Notes: generated from the letters alone by a model not told the origin. 64,000 bases of DNA from Eubacteriaceae bacterium (GCA_003446375.1 DMAW01000117.1:1-64000); one strand, 5' to 3'; shown: positions 16,509 to 25,098, counted from the first letter of the stretch. A program made the numbers and translations.

Positions 16509-17846
16509 TTATTTCTGCCAATGCGACAACTCGTATACATTGACAGCTTCGACATCCACTCCTGGCAAATATATTCCTGTTTCAAATGGTTTGTAAGAAA
16601 TTATTATATTCCCTGACCCATCTACTTCTCCAAAAATCATGCTCCCTTCAAATTCAGAACCTCCATTACCAGGTGCCAATATTGCATATGGCGCATATAT
16701 AAAATTGTGGTCATAATCAGATGCTTTACCATTAATAGTTATATATTTATCTTGTTTTTTTGTTGCATATTGCCCATAAGGGGTAACTAATGCTCCAATA
16801 AAATTTGATTTACTTGCAATGTTATCCGGACTTACATCGTGGTTCAAGAATTGAAAATATGCACAGAGATTACCGTTTTTATCAATATTAACATCACCAC
16901 TAGTTCCATCATAATAAATTTCGAGATTAAGATGGTTCCAAGGCTCGTCCATATTTACATCTCCATTAACTGCGACTGATTCTCTAACATATATTTGCAA
17001 GACCCCTTCTCCCAAGACGTCAAACTTTGTTCCAGATTCTGAGATAAAATCATTTAACACTAACTCAATTTCGTTTCCATCAGGAATCGTTATGGACGCA
17101 TCTCCTTCTACCGTCAGAACTCCATCAACTAAAGTAATTGGTTCTCCATCAAAGACTGCTGGGAGAGAGTCTGAATCTACATTAATATCTGATGTAAATA
17201 CTCCTTCATTATTTAATTCGGCCATCGATAGTATCGGACTTAAGGAAACACCCATATCGTAAAAAAGATGATCTTTTGTGTCATCCACTTTGATAAGGTT
17301 TCCATTGTTGTCATAATAAAGAATATCTTTAATCGTAATGCTTCCATCTTCTTCATTTGTTCCAATGTCTCCAATAATCTTTATGGCATTGCTATTTAGG
17401 TTAATATCGCCATAAGCGAATAGTGCTGTGCTAGGATAAAAGGTGCTTTTTTCTCCTAATTGAGCATTATAAATGATTTTTACGTCTTCTTCTACTCCCT
17501 GGTATTTGCCTGTTGAAGTTATCGTAAATTCATAATCCGTGCCACCTAGAGATTTTCTGTCAATATAAATTTCATAATCTTCAACTCCACTGCCATCAAC
17601 AGATCCCGTGTAACTATTTCCTTGATTCCCATTCAACACAAAATCTCCTACTTCAATTTGTTTTACAATTGCTTCTCCAGCCGAGCGTGCATACATGTAT
17701 GCTTGAGTATTTCTTTCAAAAAACTTACCACTTTTTACGTCTAGTACTCCCATTGATAACAGCACTACCCCTGTCATTATTACAATCGCTCCGATTATAA
17801 TAACCGTAGGAAGTACCATTCCTTTGTTATTCCATATTTTTTTCAT
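16509..17846 (-). CDS. PilX-like pilus accessory protein with C-terminal beta-rich domain
   Basis: 445 aa from ATG at 17846 (GGGGGA 7 nt upstream; ATG at 17867 lacks a site). N-terminus N-K-G-M-V-L-P-T-V-I resembles the PilX N-terminal segment: hydrophobic helix, no Glu5, then R-N-T-Q-A-Y-M-Y-A-R-S-A-G-E-A. The rest is a long extracellular domain rich in G, D, N and V with repeated D-G-D/N-G-D-V strands, like surface adhesin-type beta domains of Firmicutes PilX-like proteins. First gene of the three-gene unit. It may cap or specialise a type IV pilus; target unknown. Confidence 0.8.
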   Translation of the reverse strand: MKKIWNNKGMVLPTVIIIGAIVIMTGVVLLSMGVLDVKSGKFFERNTQAYMYARSAGEAIVKQIEVGDFVLNGNQGNSYTGSVDGSGVEDYEIYIDRKSLGGTDYEFTITSTGKYQGVEEDVKIIYNAQLGEKSTFYPSTALFAYGDINLNSNAIKIIGDIGTNEEDGSITIKDILYYDNNGNLIKVDDTKDHLFYDMGVSLSPILSMAELNNEGVFTSDINVDSDSLPAVFDGEPITLVDGVLTVEGDASITIPDGNEIELVLNDFISESGTKFDVLGEGVLQIYVRESVAVNGDVNMDEPWNHLNLEIYYDGTSGDVNIDKNGNLCAYFQFLNHDVSPDNIASKSNFIGALVTPYGQYATKKQDKYITINGKASDYDHNFIYAPYAILAPGNGGSEFEGSMIFGEVDGSGNIIISYKPFETGIYLPGVDVEAVNVYELSHWQK

Positions 17847-17896
17847 AATGCATCCCCCGCTATCCAAATTTAATTGGATTTTAATTATTTAATTAA

Positions 17897-17924
17897 ATTT
17901 TATCACATAACCGAATTTTGTAAA
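17897..17924 (-). promoter_or_regulatory. Promoter of the pseudopilin operon
   Basis: Minus strand TTTACA, 16-nt spacer, TAAAAT, 51 nt before the first ATG. Upstream of it a CCCCCTG segment can pair with either of two downstream-complementary copies (see finding at 17948-17979). Confidence 0.5.
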
Positions 17925-18030
17925 CTACCAGTGTCTCTTATATATTTACCCCCTGTCTTCAGGGGTAAACTCAGGGGGTGATACAAAGTTAGATTAAAGA
18001 TAAGCGTTTATAAAACTGAAAACAAAAAAT

Positions 18031-18083
18031 AAAAAAACAGAGGCTTGTGTGAGCTTTGTTAATAGATGCTCGACAAGCCTCTG
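18031..18083 (-). terminator. argS terminator
   Basis: Stem CAGAGGCTTGT/ACAAGCCTCTG with a 24-nt loop, followed on the minus strand by seven T and a second T-run. Confidence 0.88.
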
Positions 18084-18095
18084 CTTTTTAAAGTA

Positions 18096-19772
18096 TTACA
18101 TTCTCTCCGGAGCTTTTATGCCCAGAATGACCAATACATTTTTAAGCACGATTCTAACCGATTTGACCAATTCGACCCTGGCCTTCATTAGTTTTTTATC
18201 ATCTGTCCTTACTCTGCATGCGTTGTAGAATGTATGGAAGTTTGATGCTACATCCATAGCATACCTCGTTATCCTGCTTGGATCCATTTTTTCAACTGCT
18301 GTTATTATCTCATAGGGAAGTTCTGCAAGTATCCGTATAAGCTCCTTTTCCTCGTCTGTATCAAGCAAGGTATAGTCCACATCCACATTTGACAGATCCT
18401 CTTCCAACTGCCTTAGTATGCTGCTGATCCTTGCGTGAGCGTACTGGACATAAAATACCGGGTTATCGTTTGACTCTTCCACGGCAAGGTCTAAGTCAAA
18501 GTCAAAATGACTTTCCGGCGACCTTAAATTAAAGAAGAATCTCGCTGCGTCCTTTCCTACTTCTTCTATGAGGTCGGATAGAGTGACCATATTGCCTTGA
18601 CGCTTTGACATCCTGGCAGTTTCACCTTTTCTTACCAGCCTTACGAGCTGCATGATTATTACATCTAATTTATCTCCAGAAAGGCCTATGGCATCAAGGG
18701 CAGCTTTCATCCTGGCTACATGACCATGATGATCCGCTCCCCAAACATCTATGGACCAGTCAAACCCTCTCGTTCTCAGCTTGTTCACATGATATGCTAT
18801 ATCCGCCGCAAAATAAGTCGGCACATCGTTGTTTCTTACCAGCACGTCATCTTTTTCGCAACCGAAATCCGTAGCCTTAAACCATATCGCACCGTCTTTC
18901 TCGTAGGTATGGCCTCTGTCTGAAAGTTCTTTTACGATTTTTGCCACTTCATCGGTTTCGTAAAGGCTGCTCTCGTGAAACCAAACATCGTATTCGATGC
19001 CGTATCCACCCAGATCCTCTTTTATTTTCTCGATGTTTTTTTCCAGAGCATATGCTATAAAAATCTCACGTCTTTCCCTGCTGTCGTAATCTACATATTT
19101 ATTCCCATGAATCTGAGTAAACTCGTTCATATGTATAGTGATGTCTTCGCCTTTGTATCCGTCTTCGGGAAATTCGACCTCGACGCCGTTTACTTGAAGG
19201 TACCTGGCTTCCAAGGACTGCCCGAATTTTTCGATTTGATTCCCTGCATCGTTTATGTAAAATTCTTTTACTACTTCGTATCCCGACCAGTAAAGAACTT
19301 TTGCCATTCCGTCGCCAATAGCTCCGCCCCTGGCATTGCCCATGTGCATGGGACCGGTTGGATTAGCACTTATGAATTCCACATTTACTTTCCTGCCCTT
19401 GCCGTAGTCCGTCTTTCCATAGTCATTTGACATTTCCTTAATGTCTTTTAGTATTGAATAGATCCAGCCCGACTTGAGGGTAAAGTTGATAAACCCGGGC
19501 CCTGCTATTTCCACCTTTTCCACTTCAGTCTTTGACTTGTCAAAATTACTTACTATCTCTTCAGCTATGAATCTAGGAGCTTTTTTTGTAAGCTTTGGCA
19601 GCTGCATTGCGATATTAGTTGAAAAATCTCCAAATTGCTTCTCTCTTGGAGTTTCAAGAAGTATCTCCGGAAGCTCTGACAATGTGAATTCTCCTTTGGT
19701 TATTGCTTTTTCGATGCTGTTTTTAACTTCCTCTACTATCTGTTCTTTAACTATGCTTAACGTATATGCCAA
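18096..19772 (-). CDS. argS: Arginyl-tRNA synthetase
   Basis: 558 aa, standard class I enzyme. N-terminal Add-1 domain, then the HIGH-type motif in S-A-N-P-T-G-P-M-H-M-G-N near 140, the Arg-specific D-V-W-G-A-D-H-H-G-H, the KMSKS-equivalent A-R-M-S-K-R-Q-G-N near 381, and an anticodon-binding helical C-terminus ending I-L-G-I-K-A-P-E-R-M. Charges tRNA-Arg. Follows the DUF1934 gene by 13 nt, the same order as ywiB-argS in B. subtilis. No T-box leader is visible. Confidence 0.98.
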   Translation of the reverse strand: MAYTLSIVKEQIVEEVKNSIEKAITKGEFTLSELPEILLETPREKQFGDFSTNIAMQLPKLTKKAPRFIAEEIVSNFDKSKTEVEKVEIAGPGFINFTLKSGWIYSILKDIKEMSNDYGKTDYGKGRKVNVEFISANPTGPMHMGNARGGAIGDGMAKVLYWSGYEVVKEFYINDAGNQIEKFGQSLEARYLQVNGVEVEFPEDGYKGEDITIHMNEFTQIHGNKYVDYDSRERREIFIAYALEKNIEKIKEDLGGYGIEYDVWFHESSLYETDEVAKIVKELSDRGHTYEKDGAIWFKATDFGCEKDDVLVRNNDVPTYFAADIAYHVNKLRTRGFDWSIDVWGADHHGHVARMKAALDAIGLSGDKLDVIIMQLVRLVRKGETARMSKRQGNMVTLSDLIEEVGKDAARFFFNLRSPESHFDFDLDLAVEESNDNPVFYVQYAHARISSILRQLEEDLSNVDVDYTLLDTDEEKELIRILAELPYEIITAVEKMDPSRITRYAMDVASNFHTFYNACRVRTDDKKLMKARVELVKSVRIVLKNVLVILGIKAPERM

Positions 19773-19785
19773 GCCGATTACCTCC

Positions 19786-20217
19786 TCAATGTTTTACGTG
19801 TATGTTAAGCTCATTGTCTGATGACATCAAGCCCTGAATTTCAACATTGTAGTTTACGTGGATATCTGTAGGCATATCTTCGCTGTCATAATCCACATCC
19901 AACTTCTGTGTGTATATGCTCATAGTCATATCTCCGTAAGGTGTCGCGTATGTGTTGAAGTTCTTTCTGCCCCTTTGAAAAATCATATGAGAATTTGTCG
20001 ATCCTAATCTTATTATCGACATCTTGTCCTTGTCTATCTGCAGCGTGGTCGTAGTCCCTTTCAGGCCAGATACTTCTGTTTCATCATATATTATATAGTC
20101 ACTTGCGGACTTTTTGTACATTTCTCCCTCGGTGACAAGCTCAATTACGTCTTCTTTGCCCTCTGAGTGCTTCGTGCGACCGGTAATTGAGATCCAAATC
20201 TTCTTTTTTTCCATCAA
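19786..20217 (-). CDS. DUF1934 beta-barrel protein (YwiB family)
   Basis: 143 aa, soluble. Begins K-I-W-I-S-I-T-G-R-T, contains G-E-M-Y-K-K, Y-D-E-T-E-V-S-G-L-K-G-T-T-T-T and the late Y-N-V-E-I-Q-G, the pattern of DUF1934 (lipocalin-like fold, no known function). Position directly before argS is conserved in Firmicutes and supports the call. AGGG precedes the ATG pair by 7 nt. Confidence 0.92.
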   Translation of the reverse strand: MMEKKKIWISITGRTKHSEGKEDVIELVTEGEMYKKSASDYIIYDETEVSGLKGTTTTLQIDKDKMSIIRLGSTNSHMIFQRGRKNFNTYATPYGDMTMSIYTQKLDVDYDSEDMPTDIHVNYNVEIQGLMSSDNELNIHVKH

Positions 20218-20246
20218 AATACCCTTTCTTTTTTAGATTGATGTTC

Positions 20247-20275
20247 ATTTTATCATTTTTAGCATGCCCGCACAA
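20247..20275 (-). promoter_or_regulatory. Promoter of DUF1934-argS
   Basis: Minus strand TTGTGC, 17-nt spacer, TAAAAT, 30 nt upstream of the start. Moderate match. Confidence 0.45.
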
Positions 20276-20391
20276 GCACAAAAGCGGCAGGACGCAGATA
20301 CCCTACAGCTTCTAAGTGTTTTGCTTTTTCAACACATGATCCGGCATGGAAAAAACCTTTATTTACATGTCCTAATCTGAGCTTAGCCGGC

Positions 20392-21432
20392 CTACTTATT
20401 TTTCTCTAGAGCCAGGTCTATAAGTTTGACGATCAGATCGTGGTAGCTGATTCCGGTATTTTCCCACAGCTTAGGGTACATGCTTATGTTTGTGAAACCC
20501 GGCATAGTGTTGATTTCATTGATAAAGATTTCATCCGAATCCTTTTCTACAAAAAAATCGACCCTGGATAATCCACTTCCATCGATTGCCATATACGCTT
20601 CAATTGCATAATTTCTGATTTTTTCAGATATCTCTTTCGGCAAATCGGCAGGTATTATCAAAACAGACTTCCCATCGTCAAAGTACTTCGATTGGTAGTC
20701 ATAAAACTCCTTTGACGGAACTATTTCTCCCAAAACAGATGCCTCGGGCTCGTCATTTCCCAATACTGCACACTCTATTTCCCTGCAATTTATATTTGCT
20801 TCTATTATTATTTTCTTGTCAAATTCAAATGCGTCTTTAATCCCATCTACTAGCTCTTTTTTATCGTGGGCTTTTGAAATCCCAACGCTGGAGCCCATAT
20901 TGGCCGGTTTTACAAAACAAGGATAGCCGATCTTGCTTTGCACTTCATCGATTATTCCATTTGGATCTTTAACCCAAAAGCTTTGCTTTACAGACATAAA
21001 CTCACCTTGGGGAAGTCCGGCGTCCTTAAAGATCTTTTTGCAGACAACCTTGTCCATTCCTACAGACGAAGCCAGAACCCCACAGCCTACATAGGGTTTT
21101 CCCATGAGCTCCAAAAGCCCTTGTACTGTACCGTCTTCACCGTTTGGTCCGTGCAGAACCGGAAAAAACACATCAATATCATTAATGATGTCATCATGAA
21201 ACATCGAGAAATCCTTAATCAGGTTTTCGTCATCTGAGACCCATGTGCCGTCCTTGATTTTTTCCTTGCTTCCATTATAAATATACCAGTTTCCGCTCTT
21301 GTCTATTCCTATTGTGGTCAAGGCGTATTTTTCCTTGTCCATTGCCTCTATAACATTTGAAGCCGACATCAATGATACATCGTGCTCTTTGGATTTTCCT
21401 CCGAAAATTATACCTACTTTTACTTTAGACAC
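20392..21432 (-). CDS. ddl: D-alanine--D-alanine ligase
   Basis: 346 aa, GTG start at 21432 with GGAGGAAG 7 nt upstream. ATP-grasp ligase making the D-Ala-D-Ala terminus of peptidoglycan precursors. Signature I-I-F-G-G-K-S-K-E-H-D-V-S near the start, H-G-P-N-G-E-D-G-T-V-Q-G near 95, K-P-A-N-M-G-S-S-V-G-I-S near 175 and the metal-binding N-E-I-N-T-M-P-G-F-T near the end. The loop Y-D-Y-Q-S-K-Y has Tyr in the position typical of D-Ala rather than D-Lac ligases, so no glycopeptide resistance is implied. Confidence 0.97.
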   Translation of the reverse strand: MSKVKVGIIFGGKSKEHDVSLMSASNVIEAMDKEKYALTTIGIDKSGNWYIYNGSKEKIKDGTWVSDDENLIKDFSMFHDDIINDIDVFFPVLHGPNGEDGTVQGLLELMGKPYVGCGVLASSVGMDKVVCKKIFKDAGLPQGEFMSVKQSFWVKDPNGIIDEVQSKIGYPCFVKPANMGSSVGISKAHDKKELVDGIKDAFEFDKKIIIEANINCREIECAVLGNDEPEASVLGEIVPSKEFYDYQSKYFDDGKSVLIIPADLPKEISEKIRNYAIEAYMAIDGSGLSRVDFFVEKDSDEIFINEINTMPGFTNISMYPKLWENTGISYHDLIVKLIDLALEKNK

Positions 21433-21470
21433 AGTTCTTCCTCCATTTTAGACCAATTGTTTGCTAACTA

Positions 21471-22244
21471 TTATAACACAGAGAGTGTTTTCATTGCATC
21501 ATTATAACCTATTTCGATATTTGCTAAAATTCTGTCATTCGAAAAATCCATAGTCTTTCCTAAATCTCTTGACGGAGTAAGCCTGACTAGGTTTAAGCTT
21601 GACTCATCTACAGGAAATTGATCTTCCCTGTCATTTAGCTTTACTGCCAATATATCTTTATATCCTTTCTCAACCAGCATTCTCGTTGGCAGATTATTAT
21701 AGAAGCCGCCATCTAAAAACCTTCTGCCGCAAATCTTCTCATCCTTGAAAAAAGGCAAAAAACTAGTCGCCAGCAAAAAGTCCTTAATATATCCTCTTGG
21801 TATATCCTCCTTGAAAAGCTCAAGTCCTTCATTTGTTTCTAAATCTATCGTCACCAAGCCAAAATCCTTAGTGCTCTTTCGTATTGCCTCTTCGTCCACA
21901 TACTCGTTTAAGATTTTTTTAAATGGACTTATGTCAAATCCCTCTATGCCGAATTTCTCCTTCATCTCTTGTCTGTATTTAAGGACATCTTCTGAAATAA
22001 ATTCGTGATTCATCACTTCGGTTATCACTCTTTCAGGTTCGGCTATAATTTTAGATGGATCCATGCCTTGCCAAAGCTCTAATGCTTTCTTAAGATTTCC
22101 TTGAACCATCATGGCTCCGTTTAAAGCACCTACCGATGCCCCTACAACTGCCTGATATGATATCTTAAGCTCTTCGATAGCCTTCCATGCTCCTATTTGA
22201 TATGCTCCTTTTGCTCCTCCGCCTTCCAGCACTATGCCGAGCAT
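21471..22244 (-). CDS. Patatin-like phospholipase
   Basis: 257 aa from ATG at 22244 (AAGGAGGG at 8 nt). Oxyanion loop L-E-G-G-G-A-K-G-A-Y-Q, nucleophile elbow G-A-S-V-G (Ser near 38) and the catalytic D-G-G in R-F-L-D-G-G-F-Y-N-N-L-P (Asp near 175), so the Ser-Asp dyad is complete. Cytoplasmic, like the RssA/YchK group of bacterial patatins. Lies 21 nt after cardiolipin synthase, suggesting a shared role in membrane lipid turnover. Confidence 0.94.
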   Translation of the reverse strand: MLGIVLEGGGAKGAYQIGAWKAIEELKISYQAVVGASVGALNGAMMVQGNLKKALELWQGMDPSKIIAEPERVITEVMNHEFISEDVLKYRQEMKEKFGIEGFDISPFKKILNEYVDEEAIRKSTKDFGLVTIDLETNEGLELFKEDIPRGYIKDFLLATSFLPFFKDEKICGRRFLDGGFYNNLPTRMLVEKGYKDILAVKLNDREDQFPVDESSLNLVRLTPSRDLGKTMDFSNDRILANIEIGYNDAMKTLSVL

Positions 22245-22265
22245 TTTCAAAACCCTCCTTACATC

Positions 22266-23714
22266 CTATAAAATTGGTGAGAACAGCCTCGATATGGACT
22301 CTTTTATCTTTATTGTTATGGGCCTTTTATCGTATTTGCTTTCATTTAGCCTTACGGACCTTTTCATGTCTTCTATGAATACCTCTTTCATCTGATATGA
22401 GAAATCATAATCGTAAATAAAGGCGTTGACTTCAAAATTCAAGGAAAAGCTCCTTATATCAAAATTGCACGTTCCCACAGATGCGATTTGATCGTCAACG
22501 ACTACTGTTTTCGCATGCAAAAATCCATTGCTGTATATGTATATTTTAGCTCCATACTTTAAAAGCTCGCCTACATAGGAAAATGTAGCCCAGTAAACAA
22601 ATATATGATCCGGCTTGTCCGGTATCATGATTCTGACATCCACACCAGATTTTGCAGCGATTTTGACTGCTTCCAATATGCTCTGGTCAGGGACGAAATA
22701 TGGAGTCTGAATATATATATAAGACTTTGCCGAATTTATCATTTTTAAATAGCCTTGTTTTATCTGTTCATTGGCATCGTCAGGTCCGGATGATACAATC
22801 TGAACCCCCACCTTTCCGGTATGAGGAATCTCCGGTAAATATTCGTAAGTGATGGTCACCTCGTCGTCGCTGGACGCTCTCCAATCCATGATGAACCTAA
22901 GCTGCAGTTCATAAACAGCCGCTCCCTCGATTCTTAGGTGAGAATCCCTCCAATAACCTTTTTTCTTGTCAAGGCCGATATATTCATCCCCAACGTTAAA
23001 CCCTCCTATGTATCCAACGTTTCCATCGATGACAACTATCTTCCTATGATTTCTGTAGTTTGCCTTTAAGTTTATCAATTTTATTTTCGAAGGAAAGAAT
23101 CTGGCTACTTTTACCCCTGATGCCAGAAGATCTGCCTGATCTTCCTTGCTGAGAAAAAAACCGCCCATGTCGTCAAATAACAGCTTTACCTCTACCCCTT
23201 CTTCCGCCTTGCTTTTAAGCACTTCAATTATCTCCGTGGCAAGCATCCCGCTTTTGAATATAAAGTACTGAAAGTGAATATGGTGCCTGGCCTGTTTCAT
23301 GTCGTCTATAAGCTTTTTAAATTTTATTTTGCCGTCAGTCAGAAGCGTCAAGCTATTATTGTTGGTATACAATGAGTTGCTCAAATTTTGATGAAAATAG
23401 ATGATGTCTTTATATGTCTCTCTTGATTTTTCTTCAAAGTGTATCTTGTTTTCCGCCAAATCTTTTTTTTGCTGCTGTATCAAGCTATTGGTCAGGGCCT
23501 TTTCCTCAGTGTTCAGCTTGAATATCTTCCTTCTTGCCATGTTCTGTGAAAAAAACAGGTACAAAACAAATCCTGCAGCCGGAATCATCCATAAAAGCAA
23601 AAGCCATGCGTATGTGCTTTGAGGGTTTTTTCGCTCTAGAAATATTATAGTGAAAGTAAGTATTATATTAATTATCAGAACTATCGAAAGACTGTAACTC
23701 GTAGCCATCAGCAT
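22266..23714 (-). CDS. cls: Cardiolipin synthase
   Basis: 482 aa. Two N-terminal transmembrane helices (PLDc_N; residues 7-25 and 36-54), then two PLD domains: H-R-K-I-V-V-I-D-G-N near 220 and H-A-K-T-V-V-V-D-D near 397, both with the G-G/G-T-x-N tails. Condenses two phosphatidylglycerols into cardiolipin at the membrane. GGAGG is 9 nt before the ATG at 23714. Likely cotranscribed with the patatin gene. Confidence 0.96.
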   Translation of the reverse strand: MLMATSYSLSIVLIINIILTFTIIFLERKNPQSTYAWLLLLWMIPAAGFVLYLFFSQNMARRKIFKLNTEEKALTNSLIQQQKKDLAENKIHFEEKSRETYKDIIYFHQNLSNSLYTNNNSLTLLTDGKIKFKKLIDDMKQARHHIHFQYFIFKSGMLATEIIEVLKSKAEEGVEVKLLFDDMGGFFLSKEDQADLLASGVKVARFFPSKIKLINLKANYRNHRKIVVIDGNVGYIGGFNVGDEYIGLDKKKGYWRDSHLRIEGAAVYELQLRFIMDWRASSDDEVTITYEYLPEIPHTGKVGVQIVSSGPDDANEQIKQGYLKMINSAKSYIYIQTPYFVPDQSILEAVKIAAKSGVDVRIMIPDKPDHIFVYWATFSYVGELLKYGAKIYIYSNGFLHAKTVVVDDQIASVGTCNFDIRSFSLNFEVNAFIYDYDFSYQMKEVFIEDMKRSVRLNESKYDKRPITIKIKESISRLFSPIL

Positions 23715-23799
23715 GGAATCTATCCTCCAGTTTTCATATTAGTTGTGGTTTATATATTGCAAAGCAGCGCTGATCATAACTTAAATGCTTTCCGAAAAT

Positions 23800-23808
23800 A
23801 TTATACCA
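23800..23808 (-). promoter_or_regulatory. Extended -10 promoter of cls
   Basis: Minus strand TGGTATAAT, an exact extended -10 element (TGnTATAAT), placed immediately after the terminator of the upstream gene; no good -35 box. Confidence 0.5.
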
Positions 23809-23811
23809 CAA

Positions 23812-23840
23812 AAAAGAAATCCGGCACTTTTTATGTGCCG
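23812..23840 (-). terminator. Terminator of the transglutaminase-fold gene
   Basis: Stem CCGGCAC/GTGCCGG with a 6-nt loop; on the minus strand it is followed by ATTTCTTTTTTG. Confidence 0.88.
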
Positions 23841-23871
23841 GGGATTCATTATAAGAGGCATTTGCAATTAA

Positions 23872-24801
23872 TCAATAAATATTGACTTTCGAATACTCTT
23901 GGTCATCTTTTACTATCTTTACTTCTTTTCCGCTTTTCAATTGTTGAGCATCGTATGTAGCATCTATGACGTACCATTTTCCGTCCAAGAGCACTTCATT
24001 CCATGCGTGGTATACATCCGGTTGAAAATCCCCGTAACCTTTGACAAGCTTTGCAGGTATTCCGATACTTCTTAGCATCGACGCCATTAATGCAGAATAA
24101 TCATAGCATATGCCGGCTTTTTCATCCAAGGTAACGCTGTTGTCAGGTATATAAGAATAGTCCAGCCCATCAATCTTGTCATAGTCATAATCGATGTTTC
24201 TTGCCACATATTCGTAAATAGCCTTAAATTTTTGTGAATCTGTTTGAAGTCCCACGGTCAACTCTTCTGCAAGTTTCGAGCTTGCATCCTCTATGCTCCA
24301 GTTGACAGTCTGGATTGAGTTTAGGAAAACCAAGTTTTCGTCTGATATATCAACTTGCGCTTCATGGGTTCCAAGAACTTTGTACCTGTTATCCGTAGTA
24401 TTTTCCAGTACGGATATCTTGTATTCCCCATTTCCGAATTGAAGTGGAAATAGTTCGTAATTGCCTAAATCAACGTAATTATAGTGTACCTTCTCGCCGT
24501 TTTTCTCAATGACGATTTTTATCTTCTTATTGGATCCGTAATTAAATTTAATCCCTATGGCTCCTTGATCCAATAAACTCTCATTTACTTCGATGCTTCC
24601 TGATGCAGTTTCAAAATTTGTTACTTTTACATCCTGCAAAGTAGTATTGACTTCATTGTAAGAAATATCTGTCGAAGAACTAAGCGGTATAAGCTCGTCA
24701 TTTATCAAATTGTCCTGATCTTTTGAAAAGACGTTTCCCATCACTGCTCCTGCAGATACTAATGCAAATATCAAAACAGCTATTATGCTGATCTTTTTCA
24801 T
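23872..24801 (-). CDS. Secreted transglutaminase-like (papain-fold) protein under c-di-GMP riboswitch control
   Basis: 309 aa. Signal peptide/anchor at residues 3-22 (K-K-I-S then hydrophobic). Middle region (30-170) is beta-rich and unassigned. The C-terminal transglutaminase-core domain has the triad: Cys in K-A-G-I-C-Y-D-Y-S-A-L (about 233), His in V-Y-H-A-W-N-E-V (about 267) and Asp in V-I-D-A-T-Y-D (about 282). Such domains act as proteases, crosslinkers or peptidoglycan-related enzymes outside the cell; substrate unknown. The AAAGGAGAG site follows directly on the proximal riboswitch, so ligand binding may act on translation or on upstream termination. Two aptamers in tandem suggest sharp c-di-GMP control. 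Confidence 0.92.
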   Translation of the reverse strand: MKKISIIAVLIFALVSAGAVMGNVFSKDQDNLINDELIPLSSSTDISYNEVNTTLQDVKVTNFETASGSIEVNESLLDQGAIGIKFNYGSNKKIKIVIEKNGEKVHYNYVDLGNYELFPLQFGNGEYKISVLENTTDNRYKVLGTHEAQVDISDENLVFLNSIQTVNWSIEDASSKLAEELTVGLQTDSQKFKAIYEYVARNIDYDYDKIDGLDYSYIPDNSVTLDEKAGICYDYSALMASMLRSIGIPAKLVKGYGDFQPDVYHAWNEVLLDGKWYVIDATYDAQQLKSGKEVKIVKDDQEYSKVNIY

Positions 24802-24816
24802 AAATAAAACTCTCCT

Positions 24817-24906
24817 TTCGGCAACCGGCTACCTTCCTTGAAAACAAGGTTAAGGCCCTTGGCTTTGCGTCCCAGTCTTTCGACTGGTTTGCCCTTATCG
24901 ATGAAA
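24817..24906 (-). promoter_or_regulatory. c-di-GMP-I riboswitch (GEMM), proximal copy
   Basis: Minus strand carries GGGCAAACC, a CAGUC-GAAA-GACUG hairpin with GNRA tetraloop, GGGACGCAAAGCC and, after a variable arm, GGUAGCCGGUUGCC. These are the conserved elements of the class I cyclic-di-GMP aptamer. Its 3' end abuts the ribosome binding site of the gene starting at 24801. Limits are approximate. Confidence 0.95.
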
Positions 24907-24942
24907 AGTCCATCGGTTTTATTACAATAAAAAAACTTCTCT

Positions 24943-25030
24943 TTCGGTAACCGGCTGTCATCCTTGTAAAAAGGGAAGACCCTTGGCTTTGCGTCCCAGT
25001 CTTTCGACTGGTTTGCCTTTATCGCTGAAA
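24943..25030 (-). promoter_or_regulatory. c-di-GMP-I riboswitch (GEMM), distal copy
   Basis: Same order of elements: AGGCAAACC, CAGUC-GAAA-GACUG hairpin, GGGACGCAAAGCC, variable arm, CAGCCGGUUACC. The core is identical to the proximal copy, the variable arm and flanks differ. It is followed by a seven-U run and about 30 nt of linker before the second aptamer. Confidence 0.95.
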
Positions 25031-25069
25031 AGCATACACTTTTAGCAATTTATATTAACTTACAAGTTA

Positions 25070-25098
25070 ATTCTACCATAAAGAAAAAAATAAAACAA
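25070..25098 (-). promoter_or_regulatory. Promoter of the riboswitch-controlled gene, with palindrome at the start site
   Basis: Minus strand TTGTTT, 17-nt spacer, TAGAAT with TGG extension of the -10. A 16-bp inverted repeat TTAACTT-gt-AAGTTAA (25055-25070) starts at the -10 and covers the expected +1, so it may be an operator. Confidence 0.5.

Noticed and set aside
20218..20391. Possible T-box leader upstream of argS
   Set aside because: No GGGTGGNACCGCG-type antiterminator motif and no specifier stem.
24698..24961. 87-codon minus-strand frame
   Set aside because: Covers a riboswitch and the start of the real gene in another frame; translated sequence is Arg/Ser/Lys-rich riboswitch DNA.
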